A program made the translations under genes and the position numbers. The notes under the pieces were generated by a model, which ran no database searches, was not told the origin of the DNA, and saw nothing but the letters and a program-made list of their open reading frames with translations. 64,000 bases of DNA from Hymenobacter sp. IS2118 (lineage in GTDB: Bacteria > Bacteroidota > Bacteroidia > Cytophagales > Hymenobacteraceae), in contig NZ_JNLX01000031.1 in assembly GCF_000715495.1 (NCBI RefSeq), positions 47,110-111,109 of the forward strand, given 5' to 3'. How positions within the stretch are numbered: position 1 is the stretch's first letter; every line of letters begins with the position of its first letter. Below, in pieces: positions 48,915-59,989 of this stretch.

Positions 48915-49694
48915 ATGGCCCAGCTGGGGTTGGCATTATCGGGGGGCGGCGCGCGGGGAATTGCCCACCTGGGCGTTCTGGCGGCGCTCGATGAGTTGCG
49001 GCTGCCCATTGGGCAGCTGGCTGGGGTGAGTTCCGGCGCCATCGCGGCCGTATTTTACGCGGCTGGCATGCCGCCCCGCGAGGTTCTCAAAATGCTGCTC
49101 GATACGAACCTGTTTCGGCTTACCCGGCCGGCGTTCAATCGTTTGGGACTGCTGCATCTGGATGCCGTGGCGGAGGTAATTGCCCGGCAGCTAGGGTCAA
49201 AAGTGAATTTTGAGGACCTGAATATTCCCCTTACGCTGGTAGCAACCGACCTGCTGGCCGGCGAATCGGTGTATTTCAGCGCGGGACCGGTGTTGCCGCC
49301 GCTTTTGGCCTCTTCGGCCGTGCCTATAGTGTACCGGCCGGTGGCGTACCAGGGCCGGCAGCTGGTAGACGGCGGCCTGCTCAACAACCTACCCGTGGAG
49401 CCGCTGCTGGGCCGTGCTGATATTCGGGTGGTGGGCGTCAATTGCAACCCCATTAGCCCGGAAGTGCACATTCCCAACCTCCGGCGGCTGATTGAGCGGA
49501 CGCTCCAGTTGGCCATCAATGCCAATACGAACACCCGCAAAACGCAGTGCCACCTGTTGCTGGAGCCGCCCGAGCTGCGTCATTTCCGGCCGCTGAGCTA
49601 CAAGCAAGGGGCCGAACTTTTCGCTATTGGCTACCGCCATACTTTGGACAGAGCCAGGGAAATTGTAGCCCTTCTTTCCCCGGAAAAGCGCTAG
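48915..49694 (+). CDS. Patatin-like phospholipase
   Basis: A 259-residue patatin-domain lipase with the oxyanion motif ALSGGGARGIAHLGVL near residues 7-22, the nucleophile in GVSSGAIAAVFYA near 37, and the catalytic Asp in QLVDGGLLNNLPVEPLLGR near 155. There is no transmembrane segment or signal, so it is probably cytosolic or membrane-associated. It is followed 84 bp later by an acyltransferase gene, so the pair may work in lipid turnover. Confidence 0.9.
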   Translation: MAQLGLALSGGGARGIAHLGVLAALDELRLPIGQLAGVSSGAIAAVFYAAGMPPREVLKMLLDTNLFRLTRPAFNRLGLLHLDAVAEVIARQLGSKVNFEDLNIPLTLVATDLLAGESVYFSAGPVLPPLLASSAVPIVYRPVAYQGRQLVDGGLLNNLPVEPLLGRADIRVVGVNCNPISPEVHIPNLRRLIERTLQLAINANTNTRKTQCHLLLEPPELRHFRPLSYKQGAELFAIGYRHTLDRAREIVALLSPEKR

Positions 49695-49778
49695 CTTGGA
49701 GCCGGCGGGCCATCTTTGTAGTCTACAATGGTTGGCTCGCTGCCAGCTTCCCGGCTCACCATATCAATACGCTAATCG

Positions 49779-50351
49779 ATGCCCACCCGTAAAACTTCTA
49801 CAACCTGGTACTTCATCGCAAAATTTGTCTTCTGGATTGCCGGCTGGAAACTGGGCGAAATCCGCAACCCGGAGATTAAGAAAAGCATGATGATTGCGGC
49901 CCCGCACACCAGCAACTGGGACCTCATCATGGCGCGGGCCGCCTTTTACCTGATGGATGTGGACGTACGCTTCACCGTGAAAAAGGAATGGACCGAGCAC
50001 TGGCTGCTGGGTGGCATGGTGCGGGCCGTGGGCGCCCTGCCCGTGGACCGCAGCAAGAACAACAGCCTGGTAGACGGGATGATAAAGCTATTCGACCAGC
50101 AAGAGGAGTTGGTGATTCTCATCACGCCGGAGGGCACGCGGGCCTACCAGCCGCGCTGGCGCAAGGGCTATTATTTTGCGGCATTGGGGGCCAACGTTCC
50201 CATCCGGCTGGGCTATCTGGACTATAAAAACAAAGAAGCCGGCATAGGTGAAGCCGTGTACCCCTCGGGCGACTACGAAGCCGACGAAGCCAAAATCAAA
50301 GCCTTCTATCGGACCAAAACCGGACGCTTTCCGGAGAAAGGCATTCGCTAG
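49779..50351 (+). CDS. 1-acyl-glycerol-3-phosphate acyltransferase-like protein
   Basis: A 190-residue PlsC-fold acyltransferase. It has AAPHTSNWDLIMARAAFYLM near 40 (a variant of the H-x4-D motif), ALPVDRSKNNS near 87, and LITPEGTRAYQPRWRKGYY near 113, the EGTR substrate motif. It is shorter than PlsC proper. It probably acylates a lipid acceptor; the exact substrate cannot be told. It is followed 38 bp later by a small membrane protein gene on the same strand. Confidence 0.85.
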   Translation: MPTRKTSTTWYFIAKFVFWIAGWKLGEIRNPEIKKSMMIAAPHTSNWDLIMARAAFYLMDVDVRFTVKKEWTEHWLLGGMVRAVGALPVDRSKNNSLVDGMIKLFDQQEELVILITPEGTRAYQPRWRKGYYFAALGANVPIRLGYLDYKNKEAGIGEAVYPSGDYEADEAKIKAFYRTKTGRFPEKGIR

Positions 50352-50389
50352 CGCTGCGGCCGGATTGGCGCGTCTGCTTATCTTCCGGC

Positions 50390-50971
50390 ATGGATAAAAT
50401 ATTCACCCTGCTTTGGGTTCTGTTTGCCATCGGCGTTTTCGTGTTTCGCATGATTGCGAAGATGCGCGCCACCAACGCGCAGGATAGCCAGGAGCGACCC
50501 CGCAACCCTGGCAACGGGGTGCCGGGAATGCCCGCCGCCACGTTTCAGGAACTGCTGAAGCAGATGCAGGCCAAAAACGCGGCCGAACCCGGCGCCCCGG
50601 CACCATCGTCGGTACCGGTGCCGCGCCCAAGCCAAACCCCGCCGCCGGCCCCAGGCCGGCGCACGCCCGGCGGCCGCCTGATGCCCCGGGAAATTGCCCG
50701 CCCGGCACGTAGCCAGGAGCGCACCACGGTGCGCCAAAGGTCGCTGGAAGCACCGGCCACGGCCCGGCCGCATACCCACCTGGGCCCGTTGGTGCGGCGC
50801 TCGGCCGATATGCCCCGCGCTTCGGAAGAAGCGGCTTTGGAACGGAGCATTCAGCCCACCGACGTACGCCCCACGAGTGCCCTGAATACGACCGTGCGCC
50901 AGATGCTGGGGCAGCCAGCCACGGTGCGGGCCGCCTTCGTGCTCAGCGAAATTTTTCAGCGCCGGTATTAG
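50390..50971 (+). CDS. Single-pass membrane protein of unknown function
   Basis: A 193-residue protein with one N-terminal transmembrane helix (FTLLWVLFAIGVFVFRMIA, residues 5-23), then a long Pro/Arg-rich disordered linker (PAPSSVPVPRPSQTPPPAPG) and a conserved-looking C-terminal helix (QMLGQPATVRAAFVLSEIFQ). Similar small anchors occur in Bacteroidota, but I cannot name the family. It follows the acyltransferase gene by 38 bp. Confidence 0.6.
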   Translation: MDKIFTLLWVLFAIGVFVFRMIAKMRATNAQDSQERPRNPGNGVPGMPAATFQELLKQMQAKNAAEPGAPAPSSVPVPRPSQTPPPAPGRRTPGGRLMPREIARPARSQERTTVRQRSLEAPATARPHTHLGPLVRRSADMPRASEEAALERSIQPTDVRPTSALNTTVRQMLGQPATVRAAFVLSEIFQRRY

Positions 50972-51060
50972 GTGCCAAGTCTGAAATTAGCAAGAAGCTG
51001 TTTTTGAGGAGCGGAAGTAGTAGATTAGATAGGTTGTTCAGGAAGTAGCCATAAATTAAA

Positions 51061-51156
51061 ATCTGTCATGCTGAGCTTGTCGAAGCATCTCTACCGCATC
51101 GTTGAATGGTGCTGACGATGCGAGCGAGATGCTTCGACAAGCTCAGCATGACAGAT
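51061..51156. repeat. Dispersed hairpin element (GAAGCATCTC family)
   Basis: Perfect 31-bp inverted repeat with arms 51061-51091 (ATCTGTCATGCTGAGCTTGT then CGAAGCATCTC) and 51126-51156, and a 34-base centre. It lies between the convergent genes at 50971 and 51187. Its tip sequence matches the element at 47841-47934. Confidence 0.85.
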
Positions 51157-51186
51157 TTCAGTCTGCGATTACTTCTGCGCGATGGC

Positions 51187-51852
51187 CTAATCCTGCGTCA
51201 GGGCGTAGGCCACTAGGTTGGCACCCATGCGCAGGGCGGCGTCGTGGTTGGCGGGCGTGTCTTCGGGGTAGGTGCCGAGGTCTTCCCAGCCGTTGCCCAG
51301 GTCGCATTCGTAGCTGTAGAAACAGACGAGGCGGCCTTTGTAGAGGAGCCCGAAACCCTGGGCGCGTTTGCCGTCGTGCTCGTGTACTTTGGGTAGGCCG
51401 CGCGGGAAATCGAACTTTTGGTGGTAAACGGGGTGACCAAAAGGCAGCTCCACGAATTCCAGCTCGGGGAAAACCTTTTTCATTTCGGGCCGGATAAATT
51501 TGTCCAGCCCGTAGTTATCGTCGATGTGCAAAAAGCCCCCGCCGATGAGGTAACGGCGCAGGTTCCTGGCTTCGGCCGCAGTGAACGTCACATTGCCGTG
51601 GCCCGTCATGTGAATGAACGGGTAGGTGAGCAGCTCGGGCGCGTCGAGCTCCACGGTGGCTTCGTCGGGCGCGATGTTGGTTTTCAGCGTCTGGTTGCAG
51701 AACTGAATGAGATTGGGCAGGGAGGTTTTGTTGGCGTACCAGTCGCCGCCGCCGCCGTAGTGCAGCTTGGCAATGCGGAAGCTAGGCGCGGGCGGCGCGG
51801 CCGCCGTGAGCGCGAGGAGGAAGGTAACAAGCAGGAGAAACGTAGCGCGCAT
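51187..51852 (-). CDS. DUF4159 protein
   Basis: A 221-residue secreted protein with a signal peptide (ATFLLLVTFLLALTAAAPPA). It has the DUF4159 pattern: FRIAKLHYGGGGDWYANKTS near 25, TYPFIHMTGHGNVTFTAAEA near 76, LRRYLIGGGFLHIDDNYGLD near 98, and GNGWEDLGTYPEDTP near 184. The fold is related to class I glutamine amidotransferases. It is often found with gliding or BatA-type membrane proteins in Bacteroidota. The function is unknown. Confidence 0.85.
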   Translation of the reverse strand: MRATFLLLVTFLLALTAAAPPAPSFRIAKLHYGGGGDWYANKTSLPNLIQFCNQTLKTNIAPDEATVELDAPELLTYPFIHMTGHGNVTFTAAEARNLRRYLIGGGFLHIDDNYGLDKFIRPEMKKVFPELEFVELPFGHPVYHQKFDFPRGLPKVHEHDGKRAQGFGLLYKGRLVCFYSYECDLGNGWEDLGTYPEDTPANHDAALRMGANLVAYALTQD

Positions 51853-52000
51853 AAGGGAGAAAGCGAATAGCGGGACAATACCCGTAGCTGGAAAAGAACG
51901 AAGGCGGCGCGAAAAGTTCAGCCCGCCGGCCGCCCAACAAAGAAAGCCACTGCCGAACTTCGCGGCTCACCCGCCCGATTTTGCGACCCCGCCCCAACCC

Positions 52001-52570
52001 ATGAGCAAGCAGCAGCTGCACCAGTTTCTTCAGAGCACCGGCCGCATCGGGGCGGCCGACGCGGCGGCCATTGCCGAGCCTTTCGTGGCCAAAACGCTGG
52101 CGCGGGGCGAGCTGCTGCTGCGGCAGGGCCAGGTGAGCAACGACTACCTCTTTCTGGATGCGGGCTGGCTGCGGGCCTTCGTGCTGAGCCCGGCGGGGCA
52201 GGAGGTGAGCACCACTTTCTACCAGCCGGGGCGCATGGTGCTGGAGCCGGCCTCGTTCTTCACCCGCGCCCCCGCCCAGGAAAACATTCAGGCCCTGACC
52301 GACTGCGCCGGCTGGTGCCTCACGTTCCAGCAGTTCAACGAGTTATTTCACGCGCGGCCCGAGTTCCGGGAGTTTGGCCGGGGGCTGCTCGTGCACGGCT
52401 TTGCCAACCTCAAGGCCCGGATGCTGGAAATGGTGACGCTAACGGCCGCCGAGCGCTACGCCCAGCTCCTGCGCACCAGCCCCGCGCTGATGCAGCATGT
52501 GTCGGTGCGGCACCTGGCCTCCTACCTGGGCATCACCGATACCTCGCTGAGCCGGATTCGGAAAGGGTAG
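52001..52570 (+). CDS. Crp/Fnr-family transcriptional regulator
   Basis: A 189-residue regulator. The N-terminal cyclic-nucleotide-binding-like domain has TLARGELLLRQGQVSNDYLF near 31 and QEVSTTFYQPGRMVLEPASF near 69. The C-terminal winged HTH shows SVRHLASYLGITDTSLSRIR at the end. The start ATG at 52001 is the one giving the usual Bacteroidota Crp-like N-terminus (MSKQQLHQFLQSTG). The effector is unknown. It precedes a membrane protein gene on the same strand by 79 bp. Confidence 0.88.
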   Translation: MSKQQLHQFLQSTGRIGAADAAAIAEPFVAKTLARGELLLRQGQVSNDYLFLDAGWLRAFVLSPAGQEVSTTFYQPGRMVLEPASFFTRAPAQENIQALTDCAGWCLTFQQFNELFHARPEFREFGRGLLVHGFANLKARMLEMVTLTAAERYAQLLRTSPALMQHVSVRHLASYLGITDTSLSRIRKG

Positions 52571-52649
52571 GCCGCGCATTTACTGTCATTTGGCAGGCAC
52601 TGTGGCCCGGCGGCGGCCGTGCTTTGCGGCGTATTAATTCCTGCTGCTT

Positions 52650-54921
<2,272 letters not shown>

Positions 54922-55101
54922 GTGCTGGGGAGGAGTGCCTGTTGGCTGAACTCAATTCTACTGGTTGCAAACTATTGTTTGAAGCAGGTTCTGCAGTGAA
55001 AATTATGAAGCTGCCAAAATAGCGCTATGAGGTAGCGTTGCCCTCCCTGAATAAAGCTACCTTGCCCACTCTTCCACTAATAATTTAACTGCCGCTTCCA
55101 T

Positions 55102-56217
55102 ATGGAATTCAATAGCAAAAAGCTGGAACGCACCTCGAAACTGGTCTACTACGCCATCGCCATTATTCTGTGCGCCTTTTTGATACTGCTCTCCAACCAG
55201 ATTATTGGCGACCTCGATACTGCCACCGCGCAGCCGGAGGTGGAGGATTTTATGAATAAGCAAGCCGTAGCCCGCCTCCAAAGCCGGGAAAACCAACTGG
55301 CGGCGGAAGTGGGCACCCTGCGCGATAAAAACACGGCCGTGGAGCGCATCATGGAAACGGCCCAGCAGAACTACGCCAACGAAAAGCAGTCGTTCGATAA
55401 CTGGGTGAAGGCCCGCAAAACCCTGGGCTCGCCCAACGAAGACCAGGAAGTACTGGACCGGGCCAAACGCCTCGACGAATTTTACAAAGTAGAGCAGGCC
55501 TGGCGGGCGCAGCTGTCGGCCCGGCAGGTGGCCATCGAAGCCAAGGAGCGGCAGCAGGAGCAGCTGGAGCTGGAGAAGGAACGGGAGAACAGCCTGGCCT
55601 ACGACAAGTACGAAACCGAGCTTAAAAGCTACCAGCTGCGCGTATTTCTGATTCGGCTGCTATTTGTGGGGCCTATTCTGGGGCTGGGTATTTTCTTCTT
55701 CGTTCGCTACCGCCGGCATAAGTTTTGGCCGCTTTTTCTGGGCTTTACGCTGTTTTCGCTCTACGCTTTTTTCTTTGGCCTGGTGCCTTATCTGCCCAGC
55801 TACGGCGGCTACGTGCGCTCGGCCGTGGGCATTGCGCTGTCGGTCGGGTTGGGCTACTACGCCATCAAAACCATCCGGGCCTATCTGGAACGCAAGCGGC
55901 TGGAGCTACAGGAGTCGAGCCAGGTGCGGGCCCAGAACGTGCAGCTGGAAGTAGCCGAAAAGGCCCTCGAAAACCATTACTGCCCTTCCTGTGGCAAAGA
56001 CTTCATCCTGAAAAAATGGGAATTTCCACTCCCGGCCGAAGCCAGCATCGCCAACCGGCTGGTAACCGATTTCTGCCGCCATTGCGGACTGGAGCTATTT
56101 TCGGACTGCCGGAACTGCGGCAGCAAAAACTTTAGCCACATGCCTTTCTGTGCCACCTGCGGCACCCGGCCCAGCGCTGCGGCGCAGCCCCAAAGCGGCA
56201 GCCCGGTGGCTATCTGA
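55102..56217 (+). CDS. Coiled-coil membrane protein with zinc ribbons
   Basis: A 371-residue protein. An N-terminal TM helix (YYAIAIILCAFLILLSNQII, residues 16-35) is followed by a long coiled coil (about 50-180). Then come further TM segments near 185-205, 213-235 and 240-260, a short helix, and two zinc knuckles: CPSCGKDF near 294 and CRHCGLELFSDCRNCGSKNF near 327, with FCATCGTRP at the end. The C-terminus is therefore a metal-binding cytosolic domain. The role is unknown. Confidence 0.75.
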   Translation: MEFNSKKLERTSKLVYYAIAIILCAFLILLSNQIIGDLDTATAQPEVEDFMNKQAVARLQSRENQLAAEVGTLRDKNTAVERIMETAQQNYANEKQSFDNWVKARKTLGSPNEDQEVLDRAKRLDEFYKVEQAWRAQLSARQVAIEAKERQQEQLELEKERENSLAYDKYETELKSYQLRVFLIRLLFVGPILGLGIFFFVRYRRHKFWPLFLGFTLFSLYAFFFGLVPYLPSYGGYVRSAVGIALSVGLGYYAIKTIRAYLERKRLELQESSQVRAQNVQLEVAEKALENHYCPSCGKDFILKKWEFPLPAEASIANRLVTDFCRHCGLELFSDCRNCGSKNFSHMPFCATCGTRPSAAAQPQSGSPVAI

Positions 56218-56219
56218 TT

Positions 56220-56936
56220 CTAAGACGGCTCACCGGCCAGCTGCCGCGCAATGTGGGCCGTGAAAACCGCCGCCAGCGCCGCCGTTTCCGTGCGCAGCCG
56301 TGAAGCCCCCAGCGTCACCGGCCGGATGCCGCATTCCAGCGCCAGCGCGATTTCGGCGGGCGTGAAATCCCCCTCCGGGCCGATGAGTACGCAGCAGCCC
56401 GACCCGGTGGCGGCCACTTGCGCCAGGTCGGTGCGCTCGCCTTCTTCCAGGTGCGCGATGTAGGTGGCTTTCGCCGTCATGCCCGCCACAAACGCCCCGA
56501 AATCCTGTAGCTCGTCCAGCTGCGGCAGCCACGCCTGGCCGCTCTGCTTCATGGCGCTGATGGCAATTTTTTCCAGTCGCTCCAGCTTCAGCTCGCGGCG
56601 CTCGGAGCGGGCGCAGCGCAGGAAGCTGATGCGCTCGACGCCCACTTCCACGGCCTTTTCCACGAACCACTCCATGCGGTCGAGGTTTTTGGTGGGGGCC
56701 ACGGCTACGTGCGTGCGGTAGGAGCGGGGCGCCACAGTTTCCTGCTGGATGATGCGTAGTTGGCAGCGCTTGGGGTTGGCATCGGCCACGGCCGCCGTGT
56801 AGCGGCTGCCGCGGCCGTCGAGCAGCTCCACGTCATCGCCGGCGCCAAGGCGCAGCACGCGCACGGCGTGCTTGCTTTCGTCTTCGGGTAAGGTGTAAGC
56901 AGTGCCGCTAAGTTCGGGCGCGTAAAAAGTGTGCAT
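56220..56936 (-). CDS. rsmE: 16S rRNA (uracil-1498-N3)-methyltransferase RsmE
   Basis: A 238-residue SPOUT methyltransferase. The N-terminal PUA-like part has HTFYAPELSGTAYTLPEDES and VRVLRLGAGDDVELLDGRG. The SAM-binding knot motifs are VLIGPEGDFTPAEIALALE near 192 and VTLGASRLRTETAALAAV near 216. The start at 56936 gives the family N-terminus. It methylates U1498 in 16S rRNA. It converges with the zinc-ribbon protein, with 2 bp between stop codons. Confidence 0.92.
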   Translation of the reverse strand: MHTFYAPELSGTAYTLPEDESKHAVRVLRLGAGDDVELLDGRGSRYTAAVADANPKRCQLRIIQQETVAPRSYRTHVAVAPTKNLDRMEWFVEKAVEVGVERISFLRCARSERRELKLERLEKIAISAMKQSGQAWLPQLDELQDFGAFVAGMTAKATYIAHLEEGERTDLAQVAATGSGCCVLIGPEGDFTPAEIALALECGIRPVTLGASRLRTETAALAAVFTAHIARQLAGEPS

Positions 56937-57163
56937 GGGACAAAGTACGGGACAGCGCCGCAAATGGCATGAGGCAGTCCGGGGCTAGCGCCCGTATGTC
57001 CACCCTGCGCTAAGACTGCCCATCCGGTGCTCATCAAAGCCTTCAACCACGCGTAGGGCGTCCTTTTCAGAGCGGTAGCCACCCTGCAAACGGGTTTCTA
57101 CACGGCTGCTGTCATGGCCGGCAGCCCGGCTCATCCGCACAGGCTCCAGAGCCAAGCTTGCTC

Positions 57164-57269
57164 ACTTCGCTGAACCGACTTCGCTGAACCGACTTCGCTG
57201 AACCGACTTCGCTGAACCGACTTCGCTGAACCGACTTCGCTGAACCGACTTCGCTGAACCGACTTCGCT
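57164..57269. repeat. 14-bp tandem repeat, about 7.6 copies
   Basis: ACTTCGCTGAACCG repeats perfectly seven times from 57164 to 57261, then ACTTCGCT to 57269. It lies in a 547-bp gap between rsmE and the cupin gene, where no gene is seen. The surrounding bases are unremarkable apart from an AT-rich promoter region at 57370-57480. The copies are identical, which points to recent expansion. Confidence 0.95.
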
Positions 57270-57483
57270 TGCGAGGCAGTAATCCCGGCCAAGGCGCGCG
57301 AAAGTGATGAATTGACAAATGCGCTAGTTAAAAAAAGATACCGCGTAGCGTAGCATTCAGCTGGTTGACGTAGACTTTATTGTTCGGAATATATAAATTT
57401 ATAAAATATTATGTTTACATAAATTTTGGTCTGATAGTGAAGAGTTGAAATGAACGTGAACGGGCAACCTAATCGGCAAAATA

Positions 57484-58047
57484 ATGAAACGACGCGCCTT
57501 TCTGGTATCTGCGGCCATAGCTTTTCCCGCGGTAGCTGCTGGTAAATACGGACCTTCCCAGGTGAATTCTCCCGGCAAAGGATTTAAAGTCCCGGCGGGC
57601 GAGGGGCGGCGGCACGGGCACATCAAGTTACAGGGAGTAAACGCCAACATCATGGACGTTAAAGTCTCAGGCAGAGACACCGCTGGGGCCTTAGCCATTT
57701 TTGAGCAAACCAGCCTGTCGCCCAAACGCGGGACGCCATTGCATGTGCACGCGCACCAAGATGAAGTCTTTCAGGTTTTGGCAGGAGAATACGTTTTCCG
57801 GGTCGGCAGCGAGAGCTTCAGGCTCAAAACCGGCGACATTATTTTCCTGCCGCGTGCTGTTCCACACGCTTGGACGCAAGTTTCGGAGCGCGGCAAAATG
57901 TACGTAATTTTTCAACCCGCTGGAAAACTCGAAGAATTTTTTCTGGCGTTGGCTTCTTTGACCAAAGAACCCACGCAGGGTGAGCTGGCGCAGATTTTTG
58001 CAGCCCATGACATGCAAGTTGTCGGCCCTCCACTTTCCGTTGAATGA
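57484..58047 (+). CDS. Cupin-domain protein, exported
   Basis: A 187-residue cupin. The N-terminus KRRAFLVSAAIAFPAVAAG is a Sec- or Tat-like signal (RR near residue 3-4), so the protein is probably exported. The cupin core is HVHAHQDEVFQVLAGEYVFR near 81-100 (H-x-H...E) with HAWTQ near 128 as the later His. Substrate and product are unknown. The preceding AT-rich sequence may hold its promoter. Confidence 0.85.
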   Translation: MKRRAFLVSAAIAFPAVAAGKYGPSQVNSPGKGFKVPAGEGRRHGHIKLQGVNANIMDVKVSGRDTAGALAIFEQTSLSPKRGTPLHVHAHQDEVFQVLAGEYVFRVGSESFRLKTGDIIFLPRAVPHAWTQVSERGKMYVIFQPAGKLEEFFLALASLTKEPTQGELAQIFAAHDMQVVGPPLSVE

Positions 58048-58069
58048 TGCCAACCTTGCGAAGCAACAA

Positions 58070-58105
58070 AAAAACCCCCACCAGCTGCAACTGGTGGGGG
58101 TTTTT
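58070..58105. terminator. Bidirectional terminator between cupin and pckA
   Basis: AAAAACCCCCACCAG (58070-58084) and CTGGTGGGGGTTTTT (58091-58105) form a 15-bp perfect stem with a 6-base loop. It serves the plus-strand cupin gene and the minus-strand pckA gene. Confidence 0.9.
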
Positions 58106-58123
58106 GTTTGAGAGAAACGCTGC

Positions 58124-59758
58124 TTACGCTACCTCCGCAGCTACTGCTACTTTGGGGGCGCCGGCCATGATTTCATCGTTGGCATACTCGGCGTATTTCT
58201 TGAAGTTCTCCACGAACTTCTCGGCTAGCGAACCGGCCGTTTTGTCGTAAGCGGCTTTGTCGGCCCAGGTGTTGCGCGGGTCTAGGATTTCGGTGGGCAC
58301 GCCGGGCACGGCGCCGGGCACGGCCACCCCGAAAATAGGGTGCTTGGTGAATTTCACCTGGTCGAGCTGCCCGTTGAGGGCGGCCGTAATCATGCCGCGG
58401 GTGTAGCCCAGCTTCATGCGCGAGCCGGTGCCGTAGCTGCCGCCGGTCCAGCCGGTGTTGATGAGCCAGACGTTGATGTTGGGGTTTTCATCCATTTTCT
58501 TGCCCAGCATCTCCGCGTATTTGGTAGGGTGCAGGGGCAGGAACACGGCGCCGAAGCAGGCCGAGAACGTAGTTTGCGGCTCGGTGATGCCCATTTCGGT
58601 GCCCGCCACCTTGGCCGTGTAGCCCGACATGAAGAGGTACATGGCGTGGCTCTTGTCGAGCTTGCTGATGGGAGGTAGCACGCCGAAAGCATCGGCGGTG
58701 AGGAAGAAAATGTTCTTCGGCGCATCGGCCACACTGGGCTCGATGGCGTTGTCGATAAAGTTGATGGGGTAGGCGGTGCGGGTGTTTTCCGTCACCGACT
58801 TGTTGGCGTAGTCCACGGTGTGGGTGCCGGGCACGAAGCGCGTGTTTTCCACGATGGAGCCGAAGCGGATGGCATCCCAAATCTGGGGCTCTTTCTCCTG
58901 GCTCAGGTCAATCACCTTGGCGTAGCAGCCGCCTTCAAAGTTGAAGATGCCGGCCTTGGGTGTCCAGCCGTGCTCGTCGTCTCCGATGAGGCCGCGGTTC
59001 GGGTCGGCCGAGAGGGTGGTTTTGCCGGTGCCCGAGAGGCCGAAGAAGATGGCCGTATCGCCAGCTTCGCCCACGTTGGCCGAGCAGTGCATGGGCAGCG
59101 TTTCGCGCTCGTGGGGCAGCAGGTAGTTCAGCACGCCAAAGATGCCCTTCTTCATCTCGCCGGCGTAGCCTGTGCCGCCAATCAGAATCATCTTCTTGGT
59201 GAAGTTGAGGATGGCGAAGTTGGGCTGGCGGGTGCCGTCCACGGCGGGGTCGGCCTCAAAGCCGGGCGCGCAGATAATGCTGAAATCGGGCAGCCAGCTG
59301 GTGTCGGCACCCTCGGCGGGGCGCAGAAACATGTTGTAGCAGAACAGGTTGTGCCAGGCCTGCTCGTTCACGATGCGCAGCTTGAGCTGGTAGTCGGGGT
59401 TAGCGCCGGCGTAGGCTTCGCGCACGTACAGGTCTTTATCGGCCAGGTAAGCCACCATTTTCTGGTGCAGCTGGTCAAATTTGTCTTCCTCGAAAGGGAT
59501 ATTGATGTCGCCCCACCACACGCTGTCTTCGGTGTTGGCGTCGCGTACCACGAACCGGTCTTTGGGCGAGCGGCCGGTGAATTTGCCGGTGTCGGCCATC
59601 AGGGCGCCGGTGTCGGTGAGGTGGCCCTCGCCGTTGCGCAAAGCGTGCTCAATGAGCGCTGCAGGCGTTAAATTGAGGTGGACGGTGCCCGTTTTGGTAA
59701 AGCCCAGGGGCTGCAAACGATTGGGGGATTCGGAGGCCAGGGGAGAAGGTTCTTGCAT
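58124..59758 (-). CDS. pckA: Phosphoenolpyruvate carboxykinase (ATP)
   Basis: A 544-residue ATP-type PEPCK. Motifs are TDTGKFTGRSPKDRFVV near 55, GTGYAGEMKKGIFGVLNYLL near 210, the P-loop FGLSGTGKTTLSADPNRGLI near 247, EHGWTPKAGIFNFEGGCYAK near 270, and GGSYGTGSRMKLGYTRGMI near 430. It converts oxaloacetate and ATP to PEP, CO2 and ADP in gluconeogenesis. The start at 59758 is preferred because a longer frame adds 22 non-conserved residues. A TAnnTTTG box (59808-59801, TACCTTTG) lies about 45 bp upstream. Confidence 0.97.
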   Translation of the reverse strand: MQEPSPLASESPNRLQPLGFTKTGTVHLNLTPAALIEHALRNGEGHLTDTGALMADTGKFTGRSPKDRFVVRDANTEDSVWWGDINIPFEEDKFDQLHQKMVAYLADKDLYVREAYAGANPDYQLKLRIVNEQAWHNLFCYNMFLRPAEGADTSWLPDFSIICAPGFEADPAVDGTRQPNFAILNFTKKMILIGGTGYAGEMKKGIFGVLNYLLPHERETLPMHCSANVGEAGDTAIFFGLSGTGKTTLSADPNRGLIGDDEHGWTPKAGIFNFEGGCYAKVIDLSQEKEPQIWDAIRFGSIVENTRFVPGTHTVDYANKSVTENTRTAYPINFIDNAIEPSVADAPKNIFFLTADAFGVLPPISKLDKSHAMYLFMSGYTAKVAGTEMGITEPQTTFSACFGAVFLPLHPTKYAEMLGKKMDENPNINVWLINTGWTGGSYGTGSRMKLGYTRGMITAALNGQLDQVKFTKHPIFGVAVPGAVPGVPTEILDPRNTWADKAAYDKTAGSLAEKFVENFKKYAEYANDEIMAGAPKVAVAAEVA

Positions 59759-59800
59759 GGCGGTGGTGGTGTTGGGTGGGAATTCCGTTGGATTAGGGTG

Positions 59801-59808
59801 CAAAGGTA
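59801..59808 (-). promoter_or_regulatory. -7 promoter box of pckA
   Basis: TACCTTTG on the minus strand matches the Bacteroidota -7 box. No TTG is found at the ideal -33 distance, so the promoter may be weak or activator-dependent. Confidence 0.5.
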
Positions 59809-59989
59809 GAATTAAACGGCCCATTGGCAGTGAAACAATTCACTAGTTTAAGGGGACAAATTAAACCTTGTCTGATTTGTGGGTTAGTTTTAGGGCCCTA
59901 AGTAACGGCCGCAAGCCCATCCGTGGCCCCGCGGTATGGTCGCGGCCGGCCGTTTGGTTTGCTTTGTCCCTGCCTCAACCGCCTGCCCA

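Noticed and set aside
57112..57318. Minus-strand frame with RFSEVGSAKSVQ repeats
   Set aside because: It is a read-through of the 14-bp tandem repeat and has no domain or promoter.
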